Source of the DNA: UBA1268 sp965662195
GTDB taxonomy: Bacteria > Planctomycetota > Planctomycetia > Pirellulales > UBA1268
Length of the DNA stretch: 42,056 bases
Reading direction: 5' to 3'
NCBI GenBank assembly: GCA_965662195.1
Contig: CBFIHA010000026.1
Location: 1-42,056, forward strand
Made by a program: the position numbers and the translations under genes. Below the pieces are notes generated by a model, which saw only the letters and a program-made list of their open reading frames with translations, searched no databases and was not told the origin of the DNA. Numbering within the stretch: the stretch's first letter is position 1; each line of letters opens with the position of its first letter. Positions 12,703 through 20,963 of the stretch are shown here, piece by piece.

Positions 12703-14694
12703 ATGGATGACGACAAGAGCACGGGCCTCTCAGTGGTCGCCAAGGCCGTGACGGTGACGGTGCCGACAGACTTAAGCAGTGAACCTAAGACGCTGCTGAA
12801 AGACATATCGCTGCAGATCAAGCCCGGAGAGTTTATCTGCGTGCTCGGCCCCAGCGGCGCCGGCAAGAGTACGCTGGTACGGGCGATTCTGGGAGAGCGT
12901 GCAATTGCCGCCGGGCAGCTGCTCGTCGGCGGCCACGATGTGTCTTCCAAAGCCGACTCACTGCGGGGAGCGATCGGCTATGTCCCGCAGAAAGACATTA
13001 ATCCGACCGCTCTGCCGGTAGAACGGGCGCTTCACTTTGCCTCGCAGGTGAGGCTGCCTGCTGAGACAGCCACCGAAAAGCGACTGGGTTCGATCGACCG
13101 CGCGCTCGACAATGTGGGGCTCAAGGCGGCGCGGAAGACAACAATCGGAAGTCTCTCGGGCGGCGAAGCCAAGCGGGCGAGCCTCGCGGCCGAACTGCTC
13201 GCCGATCCAGGCCTGCTGGTGGTCGACGAAGCGACTTCCAGCCTCGATCCCGCCACCGAAGCACGCATCATGATGCTGCTGGCCGACCAGGCGAAGGCCG
13301 GCACGACCGTGATCACGGTCACGCACCACCTCGACAACGTCGATCAGGCCGACAAGCTCTTGATTCTGGGCCACGGTGAACTGGTCTGGTTTGGCTCGCG
13401 AGTGGACGCACTGTGTCACTTTGAGGTGCAACGGCTCGCCGACGTCTACCTCGCCATTGAAGACAAACCCGCAGGCTACTGGGGAGCCCGCTGGCGAGAC
13501 CGGCAGTCGGAAGATCACAAGTTGGCTGAGGCTGAAACACAAAGCGATGGGCAGCCTCCGGCGCGAAGCGAGGCTGGGGCGGCAGCGGCTGCCACCCTCA
13601 CCGACGTCTCGATCCCTGGCTTTCGCCGACAGTTCAGTGCCTTTCTCACCCGTGAAATCGAGACAACCGTCCGTGATGCCCGCGGCCTCGGTATGGCGCT
13701 CTTGTTGCCGCTGACGCTTGCCGCCGTGATCCTATTCGGATTCTTGACGACACGGTTTGAAAACCCGCTGATGGTGACGCGGCTGCTCGATTCCGATGAG
13801 AAGGAAGTGCTTGCTGATGTGTGGGGGGAGGTGCGGGAAGCAATCGGCACCGAGACAGTGTCCGAACTGGACGCCAGCATTCCCGGGCAGATTCGCGTGT
13901 TTCTCGACAGTCACCCGAAGATCCTGGCTCACCTGCGGGAGCCATCCACCGAGCGACTGGTCACGGATGCCCTGGCCGACACGATTCCACTCGCCCCGGA
14001 AAAGGAAATTACTGATCCAGGTGGCACGTTCAAATGGGTCGCTTTGATGAGCACCTGCATGGTGATTCTCGGGTTTGTCACCGGCTTTCGCGAGATCGTC
14101 AAGGAGCGGCCGATGCTCGACCTCGAGCGGCGGCACGGCCTGCAGTTTGCAGCTTACGTGCTCGCAAAAGTGCTCGCGCTGGCCGTTGTGCTGGCAGTTC
14201 AGGTGGCGATATTCACTGCCACGGTGGAACTGGGTTTCATGATTCGCGATGCGCTCGGTGGTCACAAGCCGGAAGCACTCTATTACCGTGGCCCAGTGCT
14301 GTCCGGCAGCTTCAACTGGCTGGCAGCGGTTGCGTGTGCCGCAATCGGCCTGATTGTCTCAGCCTGTGTCCGCACGACCGACAAGGGTGTGCTGGCGGTG
14401 CCGCTGTTGATCATGCCCCAGATGCTGCTTGGTGCCACAATCCTGCCGATCACGGGCGGCATCCTTCAGCCAATCGCCATGCTGTTCTCGCCCCTCTACT
14501 GGTCCCATCGCGGCAGCCGGAGTGAAGGCGATGGCGTGCCCGACTTTTGGCGGAACCTGGGCGACTACGATCCGGCCCTCTGGATTCCGTTTGCGGCCCT
14601 CGTTTTACAAATCCTGGTTGCTACCGCAATCACGATCGTCGTCCTCCGCTGGCAGGAGCGGGCCAGCCTCGGCCGCAATCGCCCCGTGAAATGA
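12703..14694 (+). CDS. ABC transporter, fused ATPase and permease (ABCG/White type)
   Basis: A 663-residue half-transporter with the nucleotide-binding domain first, as in the ABCG family. I take ATG 12703 rather than the upstream in-frame start at 12664, because that one lies inside the preceding gene. Walker A is GPSGAGKST (about 49-57), the signature SGGEAKRASLAAELL (about 152), Walker B LLVVDEATSSLD and the H-loop TVTHH. From about residue 320 an ABC2-type membrane domain follows, with a first helix, a soluble loop and at least five more hydrophobic helices (for example LMSTCMVILGFVTGF and LAKVLALAVVLAVQV). A cytoplasmic coupling segment FREIVKERPMLDLERRHG matches ABCG proteins. It would function as a dimer. 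Substrate unknown; coupling to the secreted redox protein suggests an envelope-related export role, which is inference. Confidence 0.92.
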   Translation: MDDDKSTGLSVVAKAVTVTVPTDLSSEPKTLLKDISLQIKPGEFICVLGPSGAGKSTLVRAILGERAIAAGQLLVGGHDVSSKADSLRGAIGYVPQKDINPTALPVERALHFASQVRLPAETATEKRLGSIDRALDNVGLKAARKTTIGSLSGGEAKRASLAAELLADPGLLVVDEATSSLDPATEARIMMLLADQAKAGTTVITVTHHLDNVDQADKLLILGHGELVWFGSRVDALCHFEVQRLADVYLAIEDKPAGYWGARWRDRQSEDHKLAEAETQSDGQPPARSEAGAAAAATLTDVSIPGFRRQFSAFLTREIETTVRDARGLGMALLLPLTLAAVILFGFLTTRFENPLMVTRLLDSDEKEVLADVWGEVREAIGTETVSELDASIPGQIRVFLDSHPKILAHLREPSTERLVTDALADTIPLAPEKEITDPGGTFKWVALMSTCMVILGFVTGFREIVKERPMLDLERRHGLQFAAYVLAKVLALAVVLAVQVAIFTATVELGFMIRDALGGHKPEALYYRGPVLSGSFNWLAAVACAAIGLIVSACVRTTDKGVLAVPLLIMPQMLLGATILPITGGILQPIAMLFSPLYWSHRGSRSEGDGVPDFWRNLGDYDPALWIPFAALVLQILVATAITIVVLRWQERASLGRNRPVK

Positions 14695-14905
14695 GTTGTG
14701 AGGGCTTCTCACCGGCCCTGCTTGCTCGCCGCAGCTTGTTGAACCCGAAGAATCGGTTCGTGGCCTGCCGGTGCACCGCAATAGGGGGGTGGCGTCGTGC
14801 CCCGGAAATCGTCTTTTCGGCTATTCTTCACCAACAAGACATTTGCGAAATTGCCTGTGGCCCCCATATTGAAGTCCAACATTTTCCTGTGTTCAGAGGA
14901 GTGTC

Positions 14906-16060
14906 GTGCTGAGTATCTGTGATCTGGAAGATCCGCCGTCGGTAGCAGCCAGCAACAAATCTGTGGCCTGCAGCGCAACGATGCAGAAACGGTATCCGAC
15001 GAAGGCGGAAGTACTCGCCGTCATTCCAGCAGAGTGCTTTCACCGCGACTTGATCAAGTCGTTGCTCTACCTGCTTGCTTCTCTGGCGATGACGATCGGC
15101 AGTGGAGCCCTCGCATATTTGTTCATTCCGCTCACCTGGTCCTGGCTGCCTGCGTGGATTGCCTACGCCGTTGTGGCCGGGACCGCGGGCACGGGTTGCT
15201 GGGTCGTCGCGCACGAGTGTGGTCATCGGGCGTTTACGAAATACAACGGGCTTCAGGATTTGATCGGTTACTGTTTGCACAGCGGACTCCTGGTGCCCTA
15301 TTTTTCCTGGCAACGCAGCCATGCTCTGCATCATGCCCGCACCAATCACCTTGAACTCGGTGAAACACATGTGCCAGTTCGCAACACGACGGCGGGTGGC
15401 AAAGCGTGGCGGTGGTGGCAGGAAACGATTGGTGACGAAGCCTTCGCCATCGTTTTGATCGCAATCCACTTCCTGATCGGGTGGCCCCTCTACCTGTTGA
15501 CCGGTGCCACGGGTGGCCCGGCCCGGGGCACGACCAACCACTTCTGGCCGGCCTGGCCATTTTCAGCTTCACTCTTTCCTGGGGGATGGACTCGCAAGGT
15601 CTGGCTGTCAGATATCGGCGTTCTTGCCATGCTCGGCCTGCTTGGCTGGTGGACTCATTCTTCAGGGTTTCTTCCAGTCCTCGCGGTCTACATCGGACCC
15701 TACCTGGTGGTGAACTTCTGGCTGGTCTTGTACACCTGGCTTCAGCACACCGATGTCGATATTCCACACTTCGACGAGGAGGACTGGACGTGGGTCAAGG
15801 GAGCCTTCATGACGGTTGACCGCCCCTACGGTTCCGTTCTCAATTTCATGCATCATCACATCGGCAGCACGCATGTGGCGCATCACATGGATGCACGGAT
15901 CCCGCACTACCACGCCGTCAAGGCAACGCGTGCCTTGCGGGAAAAATTCCCTGATTTTTATCGCTATGATCCGACTCCGATTCCGCAAGCACTCTGGAGA
16001 GTGGCGACGCGGTGCCATGTTGTGTCGAAGAGCGACGAAGGATGGACGTTCGCCAACTGA
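14906..16060 (+). CDS. Fatty acid desaturase, membrane di-iron type
   Basis: A 384-residue acyl-lipid desaturase. GTG 14906 is chosen because AGAGGA (14895-14900) lies 5 bases before it, one of the clearest ribosome sites in the window. The three histidine boxes are intact: HECGH (about 103), HALHH (about 142) and HVAHH (about 323), the delta-12/omega-3-like arrangement. Hydrophobic helices (YLLASLAMTIGSGALAYLF; WLPAWIAYAVVAGTAGTG; FAIVLIAIHFLIGWPLYLL; IGVLAMLGLLGWW) flank them. It probably inserts a double bond into membrane acyl chains using ferredoxin or cytochrome b5-like electrons. The 211 bp before it has a weak promoter-like pair, TTGCGA (14843) and TATTGA (14867), spaced 18. A large palindrome follows the stop by 8 bp. 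Confidence 0.9.
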   Translation: MLSICDLEDPPSVAASNKSVACSATMQKRYPTKAEVLAVIPAECFHRDLIKSLLYLLASLAMTIGSGALAYLFIPLTWSWLPAWIAYAVVAGTAGTGCWVVAHECGHRAFTKYNGLQDLIGYCLHSGLLVPYFSWQRSHALHHARTNHLELGETHVPVRNTTAGGKAWRWWQETIGDEAFAIVLIAIHFLIGWPLYLLTGATGGPARGTTNHFWPAWPFSASLFPGGWTRKVWLSDIGVLAMLGLLGWWTHSSGFLPVLAVYIGPYLVVNFWLVLYTWLQHTDVDIPHFDEEDWTWVKGAFMTVDRPYGSVLNFMHHHIGSTHVAHHMDARIPHYHAVKATRALREKFPDFYRYDPTPIPQALWRVATRCHVVSKSDEGWTFAN

Positions 16061-16068
16061 CCGCCCCG

Positions 16069-16154
16069 AAAAAGGTGCCAGCCACCAAATCTGGGCAATC
16101 TGCATGTTCGCTGTCTTTCCCAGTGGCCCCAGATTTGGTGGCTGGCACCTTTTT
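16069..16154. repeat. Perfect 27-bp palindrome with 32-base loop; likely bidirectional terminator
   Basis: The left arm (16069-16095) and right arm (16128-16154) are exact reverse complements, bounded by A5 on one side and a run of T on the other. They start 8 bp after the desaturase stop and end just before the next gene's ribosome site (GGAGAAA 16158-16164). The stem and T-runs would terminate transcription on both strands. Its length and the core ggtgccagccacc exceed what a simple terminator needs, so it may be a dispersed REP-like element used as a terminator. Confidence 0.85.
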
Positions 16155-16168
16155 TTTGGAGAAACTTT

Positions 16169-17926
16169 GTGAACGTCCGTTTGGTGCTGGTGATCGTCAC
16201 CGGGATGGGGCTGGCTCAGGGCCGCGGTTCTGCCGCTGCCGAGGCTGGCCGTCGCTATGACTTGGTGGCCCGGGCCAGTGAGATCGACCCGGCGGCCAAC
16301 GAGCATCCCGAGATCGGCTTCAGCTTCACTGACCCAAAGACCGGGAAGCCAGCTGACCTTGAGCATGCCGTGGTCGATACCAGCGTCCCAAGTAAGGGGC
16401 GGCTGGTGATCTGGCTGATGGCCCACAGCCCGGGGCTGTTTGACCGAGTTGCCAGCTATGGCCTGCACGGCATCCAGGTCCACTATGCCAACCGTTGGTT
16501 CGGTACGCTGAAGCCAGCGGAGCGGGACTCGGGTGACGTGCTCGGTAAGATACGGCTTGAAGCGGCGACCGGTGAGGACATCAGCCCGCTGGTGGCAATT
16601 CCCAAGCCCGACGGCATGCGGGAGCGGTCCCGGCAGTTTCTGCTCTGGCTCGACCGAGAAAATCCTGAAGGGAATTGGGCCCAGTTCCTCACGGCGGATC
16701 GCAGCGACCTGCGGTGGGACACGGTGACGCTGGCCGGTATCTCCCACGGCTCGACCACAGCCGCCCGCTTCGCGTTGCATCAGGCGGTCGATCGGGTGGT
16801 GATGTTCTCAGGGCCCCGGGACAATACCGAAACCTGGCAGGGGGGGGCGTCGGCCACGTCCCCCAACCGGTTCTTCGGCTTTACCCATGTGCTCGACGGC
16901 GGCTGGGAGCGGGACCACTACTGCCGCTCGTGGCAGCTGCTCCGGATGCAGGAGTGCGGCCCGGTGGTCAACGTCGAAAAGACGCCTTCCCCCTACGGCA
17001 ACAGCCGGCGGCTGATCAGCAATTGCGACATGGGGGGAAACGCCGGCCGCGCTCACTCTGGAGTGATCCCGAACGGCAACGCCTGTAAGGATGCTGCCGG
17101 CGGGTTCCTGCACGAACCGGTCTGGCGGTATCTCTTCATGCATCCGGTCACTGAGGTGGGCCCAGCGGTCGCCCCCGACCCCGACTGTGAGATGCAGCGA
17201 CAGACAGCTCACACCGCTGTGAACAGCCGAGACGAACGGCAGCTGGAGGGCTGGCGGGTGCTCATCAGCCGCACGCTCCTGGCCGACCATGCCAAAGCGA
17301 CTGAGAAGGCGATCGGGCTGCTGGCCGGGCAGCTGCAGGAGATTGTTCGGGTGGTGCCGGCTGCCGCAGTTCGCAAGCTCAAGGCTGTGCCGCTGTATCT
17401 GTCGCCAGCCTACGACGGCTTTCCAGCGCGGGCAGAATACCACCCGGCTACCGCCTGGCTGCGGCAGCATGGCCGTGATCCCGCGATGGCCAAGGCGGTT
17501 GAGTTCACCAACGTGTTGATTTTTGAGGCTGAAACCAGACGGATGCCCAACTTTGCGCTGCACGAACTGGCCCATGCCTACCATGACCGGGAACTCGCCA
17601 ATGGCTTTGGCAACACCGATGTGATCGAGGTGTTCCAGCGGGCCCAGGCCTCCGGCCGCTACGACGAGGTGGAGCGGCAGGATGCCAGCGGCATCATGTC
17701 ACTTGACCGGGCCTATGCCCTGACCAATCAGCAGGAGTATTTCGCCGAGACGACCGAGGCCTTTTTCTCACGCAACGATTTCTTTCCGTTTTGCCGCGTG
17801 GAACTTGAAGCCCACGACCCGCACGCCTGCCGTTTGCTCGCGAAGCTCTGGGGCTGCCCAGCAGCCAGCATCGGGGTGCCCGTCGAGGCAACGATGCCTC
17901 AGGGCGAGTCGGCTGTGACCGAGTAG
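16169..17926 (+). CDS. Secreted alpha/beta hydrolase fused to a zinc metallopeptidase
   Basis: 585 residues from GTG 16169, with GGAGAAA at a fitting distance. A signal peptide (MNVRLVLVIVTGMGLAQG) opens the protein. Residues about 30-330 look like a BPSS1187-type alpha/beta hydrolase: the nucleophile elbow GISHGSTTAARFAL carries Ser, followed by VVMFSGPRDN. Residues about 395-585 hold a gluzincin-like metallopeptidase: HELAHAYHD (HExxH near 465) and, about 55 residues later, QQEYFAETTEAFF. The E-x-x-A-E-type third-ligand helix recalls M34/ATLF peptidases. The two enzymes in one exported chain are unusual. Substrate unknown; a predatory, scavenging or cell-wall role is possible. The last 28 bases overlap the convergent toroid gene. 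Confidence 0.75.
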   Translation: MNVRLVLVIVTGMGLAQGRGSAAAEAGRRYDLVARASEIDPAANEHPEIGFSFTDPKTGKPADLEHAVVDTSVPSKGRLVIWLMAHSPGLFDRVASYGLHGIQVHYANRWFGTLKPAERDSGDVLGKIRLEAATGEDISPLVAIPKPDGMRERSRQFLLWLDRENPEGNWAQFLTADRSDLRWDTVTLAGISHGSTTAARFALHQAVDRVVMFSGPRDNTETWQGGASATSPNRFFGFTHVLDGGWERDHYCRSWQLLRMQECGPVVNVEKTPSPYGNSRRLISNCDMGGNAGRAHSGVIPNGNACKDAAGGFLHEPVWRYLFMHPVTEVGPAVAPDPDCEMQRQTAHTAVNSRDERQLEGWRVLISRTLLADHAKATEKAIGLLAGQLQEIVRVVPAAAVRKLKAVPLYLSPAYDGFPARAEYHPATAWLRQHGRDPAMAKAVEFTNVLIFEAETRRMPNFALHELAHAYHDRELANGFGNTDVIEVFQRAQASGRYDEVERQDASGIMSLDRAYALTNQQEYFAETTEAFFSRNDFFPFCRVELEAHDPHACRLLAKLWGCPAASIGVPVEATMPQGESAVTE

Positions 17927-20424
17927 GTTGGCAGGTGTCGGGCGGGCACCTCCAGGGTCAGCAGGTGCAGGGTGGTGACGTAGATGCGGCCACCGTAGTG
18001 GCCCCAGCGGTCAGGCCGGCTGCCGAGGGGGTCCCAGCTGCCAGCCGCCGGGCCGGTACGCGCCTGCTGCTCAGCCAGCAGGTCGACCAGGTCGCGGTAC
18101 CAGCGGTTCCACGGGTCGCCACCTGTGTGGACGAGGACCTGCGAGGCGTAATACCAGAGATAGGCATCGCGGGCCCGCTGCTCAGCCGAGCCGTAGCTGG
18201 GGGATGTCGCCGCCAGCAGTTCAGCCGGCCGGGCCACCAGCCGGTCCCCCGCCCGTACCCCCGTGTGCAGCCGCATCAGCGCACCTACGGCAGTCATGCA
18301 GCTGACCGATAGCGGCGATTGGCGTTGCTGGTTGTCCCGTGGGTTGTAGGTGTAGCGGGTGGGATCGACCGGCGAGGCCGACTGTTCCACCAATTCCCGT
18401 ACCCCGCTAAAGGTCTCCGCCGCCACCGGCACGCCGGCCAAGGCACCGGCCCGCAGGGCCACCAGCATCCAGCCACTGACCGACAAGTCAGAGTCGGTGC
18501 CGGGCAGATACCGCCAGCCGCCAGAGACGGGATGCTGACTGGCGGTGATGAACTGGCAGGCCTTTGCCGCAGCTGGCCGCACCAGCGGATCACCGGTCAT
18601 GCCGACCGCCTCGCAGAGGGCCATCGTGGCGATCGCATGGCTGTACATCCACCCGCAGCTGTTGGAGAGGGGGTCGGCCTGCAGGTAGAGATCGCCATTG
18701 GGCTGCTGGACGGCCAGCAGCCACTGGATGCCGCGGCGGACCGTGTCGCGATGGGGACCAGAGAAGTGATCATGCCCCGCACCCAGAAAGCTGAGCAGGG
18801 CCAGGCCGGTAGCTGCCGTGTCGCAGGTCAGCCGGGGAGCATCGTCTGGGCGTGCGCCGGCGTAACTGGTCAGGCTCCAGCGGCCGTCGGCCTGCTGCGA
18901 ACGAACCAGAAAGGCCAGGCCCCGGTCGATCATGGCGTCAGCCTGGGCAAGGGCCTCGCGGTCAGCCACCTTGGCCGATGCCGCCGCCATCCAGCGGTCG
19001 GCCAGGCGGCCGGCAAACGCCTCGGCCACGTCCCGCACCCGACCATCAGGCGGCAGCGTCGCAGCAGCAATCCGCGTAAGTGAAGGCCCAGTTGGGCTGG
19101 GCACGGCACCAGCTGTTGTGCCGGTCAGCCGGCTGCTGCGAAGCTGTTCACTCGAAATCGAAAGGCCCTCCTCGTCGGCACCGGCAGGAGCCGCAGCGGG
19201 CAGGCCCCGGGCTGTCGTGATCGCCTGCCCCCGGTTGGCCAGCATGGCCAGCCGGCCGCCGGCTGCCGGACCAGGCCGCAGGCCGGGGGCTGGCCCGGCA
19301 GCCGGAACTGCTGCTGCCGGACCGCTTCCCCGCATGGCCAGGCTCTCAACCGCCGCAGCGGCAGCAGCCGGGTCCGCCGCCGTGCCAAGCAGGTCATTTC
19401 GCCGGGACAGTTCTGTACCCACCGGAGTGGAGCCACCCGGGCTCCCACTGGCGAATCCTGAGCTGCGATCGCGGAGCCCGGCGGTCGTCCTGCTGCCTGG
19501 CTCGTCGGCAGTTGGCATCCCTGCAGCAGCCCGGGCGGCAAGCCCGGTTGTCACACTACCCGGTGGCCGCGCTGCGGTGCCGCCAAGCCGGGGGCGGATC
19601 GGAGCCGGTCGCAAGGCTCTTTGGTCGCTGGTTTGAATTTGTGCAGGCACAGCTGCATCGGCGAGTGACGCAGCCTTCGGGCTGGAGGTGGCACCGTCCA
19701 CTGTGACGGTCGGCCGTCCCGGTCGCGGCAGTGATGTGACTGCCGGTCGCAGTGCGGGCTGCTCAGGGCGGTCGGGTCTCGATGCTGTTCCGGTAGCCAG
19801 TCGCTCAAGCAGCATCGCTTCGCGGGGTCGCCACTGGCCGGCAACCGCTGCGTTGCTGGCGGTCGATCGGGCCGGCAAGGCGACTGCCCGGAGCGGCTCG
19901 GGGGCAGCGGTCACTGCTCGGTCCGTCGCAGCCAGTGGAGCCGCGGTGGTGGGGAGTGAGGCTGCGGCTGGCTGGGGGATTGCTGCGCGGCGATTGAGCG
20001 GCCGGCTGGCGGCCGGCTGCTGCTCTTGCTGCGCGGGCGTGCGGGCGGCTGACTCGACCAGCCGCTGCGGCTGATCGGGCAGCTGACGGGGTGACGGCCG
20101 CGGCGGTGCCGGCGGCTGCTGAGCCTGTGGGCGGACCGGCTGGGCCGCTGGCTGTGGCTGCGGCAGCACGAGCGGTTTCTCGTAGGCAGGCTGCTGGGTT
20201 GCTGCCGCCTGCGGCATCCGCAGGGAAAAGTCAGCCCGCCGTCTCGGCTTTTGCGGCCGCGGTGAGGTCGGCTGGTTGCCCAGAGGATGCGGCGCGACAT
20301 CGCCAAGCTGCAGCCGGGTCAGGCCATGAAAGAGCAGCAGGTGCAGCGAGAGGCTCGCCAGGGTCGCCACGACGAGGCGGCGGCCGGGAGAGCCGCGGCG
20401 GGCAGGGGTGGCCGGCGTCCTCAC
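17899..20424 (-). CDS. TonB-like anchor with disordered linker and alpha/alpha-toroid domain
   Basis: An 841-residue inner-membrane-anchored periplasmic protein. GTG 20424 overlaps the exbD stop by 4 bp. One N-terminal helix (residues about 15-35) contains S24xxxH28 and L35, matching three of the four residues of the TonB SHLS face (S16, H20, L27, S31 in E. coli) at the same spacing; the fourth is Gln39. Residues about 45-470 are Pro/Gln/Ala/Arg-rich linker. Residues about 490-830 form repeated helix pairs of the squalene-cyclase/prenyltransferase toroid (IDRGLAFLVRSQQADGRWSL; RGIQWLLAVQQPNGDLYL; ACQFITASQHPVSGGWRYLP). No DxDD cyclase acid motif is evident (the nearest is TDSDLSVSGWM), so it may bind rather than catalyse. 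It is not a known TonB C-terminal domain. Confidence 0.8.
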   Translation of the reverse strand: MRTPATPARRGSPGRRLVVATLASLSLHLLLFHGLTRLQLGDVAPHPLGNQPTSPRPQKPRRRADFSLRMPQAAATQQPAYEKPLVLPQPQPAAQPVRPQAQQPPAPPRPSPRQLPDQPQRLVESAARTPAQQEQQPAASRPLNRRAAIPQPAAASLPTTAAPLAATDRAVTAAPEPLRAVALPARSTASNAAVAGQWRPREAMLLERLATGTASRPDRPEQPALRPAVTSLPRPGRPTVTVDGATSSPKAASLADAAVPAQIQTSDQRALRPAPIRPRLGGTAARPPGSVTTGLAARAAAGMPTADEPGSRTTAGLRDRSSGFASGSPGGSTPVGTELSRRNDLLGTAADPAAAAAAVESLAMRGSGPAAAVPAAGPAPGLRPGPAAGGRLAMLANRGQAITTARGLPAAAPAGADEEGLSISSEQLRSSRLTGTTAGAVPSPTGPSLTRIAAATLPPDGRVRDVAEAFAGRLADRWMAAASAKVADREALAQADAMIDRGLAFLVRSQQADGRWSLTSYAGARPDDAPRLTCDTAATGLALLSFLGAGHDHFSGPHRDTVRRGIQWLLAVQQPNGDLYLQADPLSNSCGWMYSHAIATMALCEAVGMTGDPLVRPAAAKACQFITASQHPVSGGWRYLPGTDSDLSVSGWMLVALRAGALAGVPVAAETFSGVRELVEQSASPVDPTRYTYNPRDNQQRQSPLSVSCMTAVGALMRLHTGVRAGDRLVARPAELLAATSPSYGSAEQRARDAYLWYYASQVLVHTGGDPWNRWYRDLVDLLAEQQARTGPAAGSWDPLGSRPDRWGHYGGRIYVTTLHLLTLEVPARHLPTYSVTADSP

Positions 20425-20885
20425 TGTCGCAGGTCCCCTTCTTGTCGCGGATCCCCTTCTTGTCGCGGATCCCCTTCACTGGCCGACTGTACCTGATAGT
20501 CCTCGATGCCAGCGGTGACGCAGGCATCCATCACCGCCACGACATGCTTGTGGGCCGTCTCTTTATCGGCCCGCAGGATGACCGTCTGCCGGCTGGGGTT
20601 GTCGGCCACTGACTGCACCAGCAGCCGCTTGAGCTCCTCCAGGACGACCGGCTGGGCCCCGGCATAGATCGTGCCCGCCCGGTCGATGTTGATCACGAAC
20701 TCCCGGGGCTGGCTGGTGAGCGGCTTGGCAGCGGAGGCTTGGGGCAGCACCACGTCGAGCGACCGGTCATCCTCATCGAGTTTGCTGGCGACCAGAAAGA
20801 AGATCATCAGCAGAAAGACAATATCGATCATCGGTGTCAGCTCGAGGCCGCTGGTGAGTCGTCCCTTGTCGATCCGTACGCTCAT
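20421..20885 (-). CDS. exbD: ExbD/TolR-family proton-channel subunit
   Basis: 154 residues with the ExbD plan: a short cytoplasmic N-terminus, one membrane helix and a periplasmic domain. The helix LTPMIDIVFLLMIFFLVAS carries the essential Asp at residue 21 (Asp25 in E. coli ExbD). The periplasmic half contains EFVINIDRAGTIYAG and VILRADKETAHKHVVAVMDA, typical of the family. With ExbB it should form the proton-driven motor that powers the TonB-like protein encoded next. Its C-terminus is odd: three near-identical hexapeptides (EGDPRQ, EGDPRQ, EGDLRQ) produced by an 18-bp DNA repeat at 20425-20478, which runs right up to the overlap with the next start codon. Confidence 0.93.
   Translation of the reverse strand: MSVRIDKGRLTSGLELTPMIDIVFLLMIFFLVASKLDEDDRSLDVVLPQASAAKPLTSQPREFVINIDRAGTIYAGAQPVVLEELKRLLVQSVADNPSRQTVILRADKETAHKHVVAVMDACVTAGIEDYQVQSASEGDPRQEGDPRQEGDLRQ
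20425..20478. repeat. Three tandem 18-bp repeats encoding the ExbD C-terminus
   Basis: Copies at 20425-20442, 20443-20460 and 20461-20478 share tgtcgcggatccccttct with one or two changes. On the minus strand they encode EGDPRQ-like hexapeptides. As 18 is divisible by three, copy-number change would keep the frame and alter only the ExbD tail. Confidence 0.9.
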
Positions 20886-20963
20886 GGCACCGGCCTGGAT
20901 GTGGTGATTCTTGCTGCTTCGCCCGGCCCGGGTTGGCCGCCGGGCGGTTTGGGATGTGGCCGG
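20886..20963 (-). promoter_or_regulatory. exbB-exbD spacer with a GC-rich hairpin
   Basis: This is the only non-overlapping junction in the four-gene operon. It contains 7-bp arms gcccggc (20921-20927) and gccgggc (20939-20945) around an 11-base loop. There is no T-run, so an mRNA-processing or stability role is more likely than termination. Function is inferred only from position. Confidence 0.35.
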
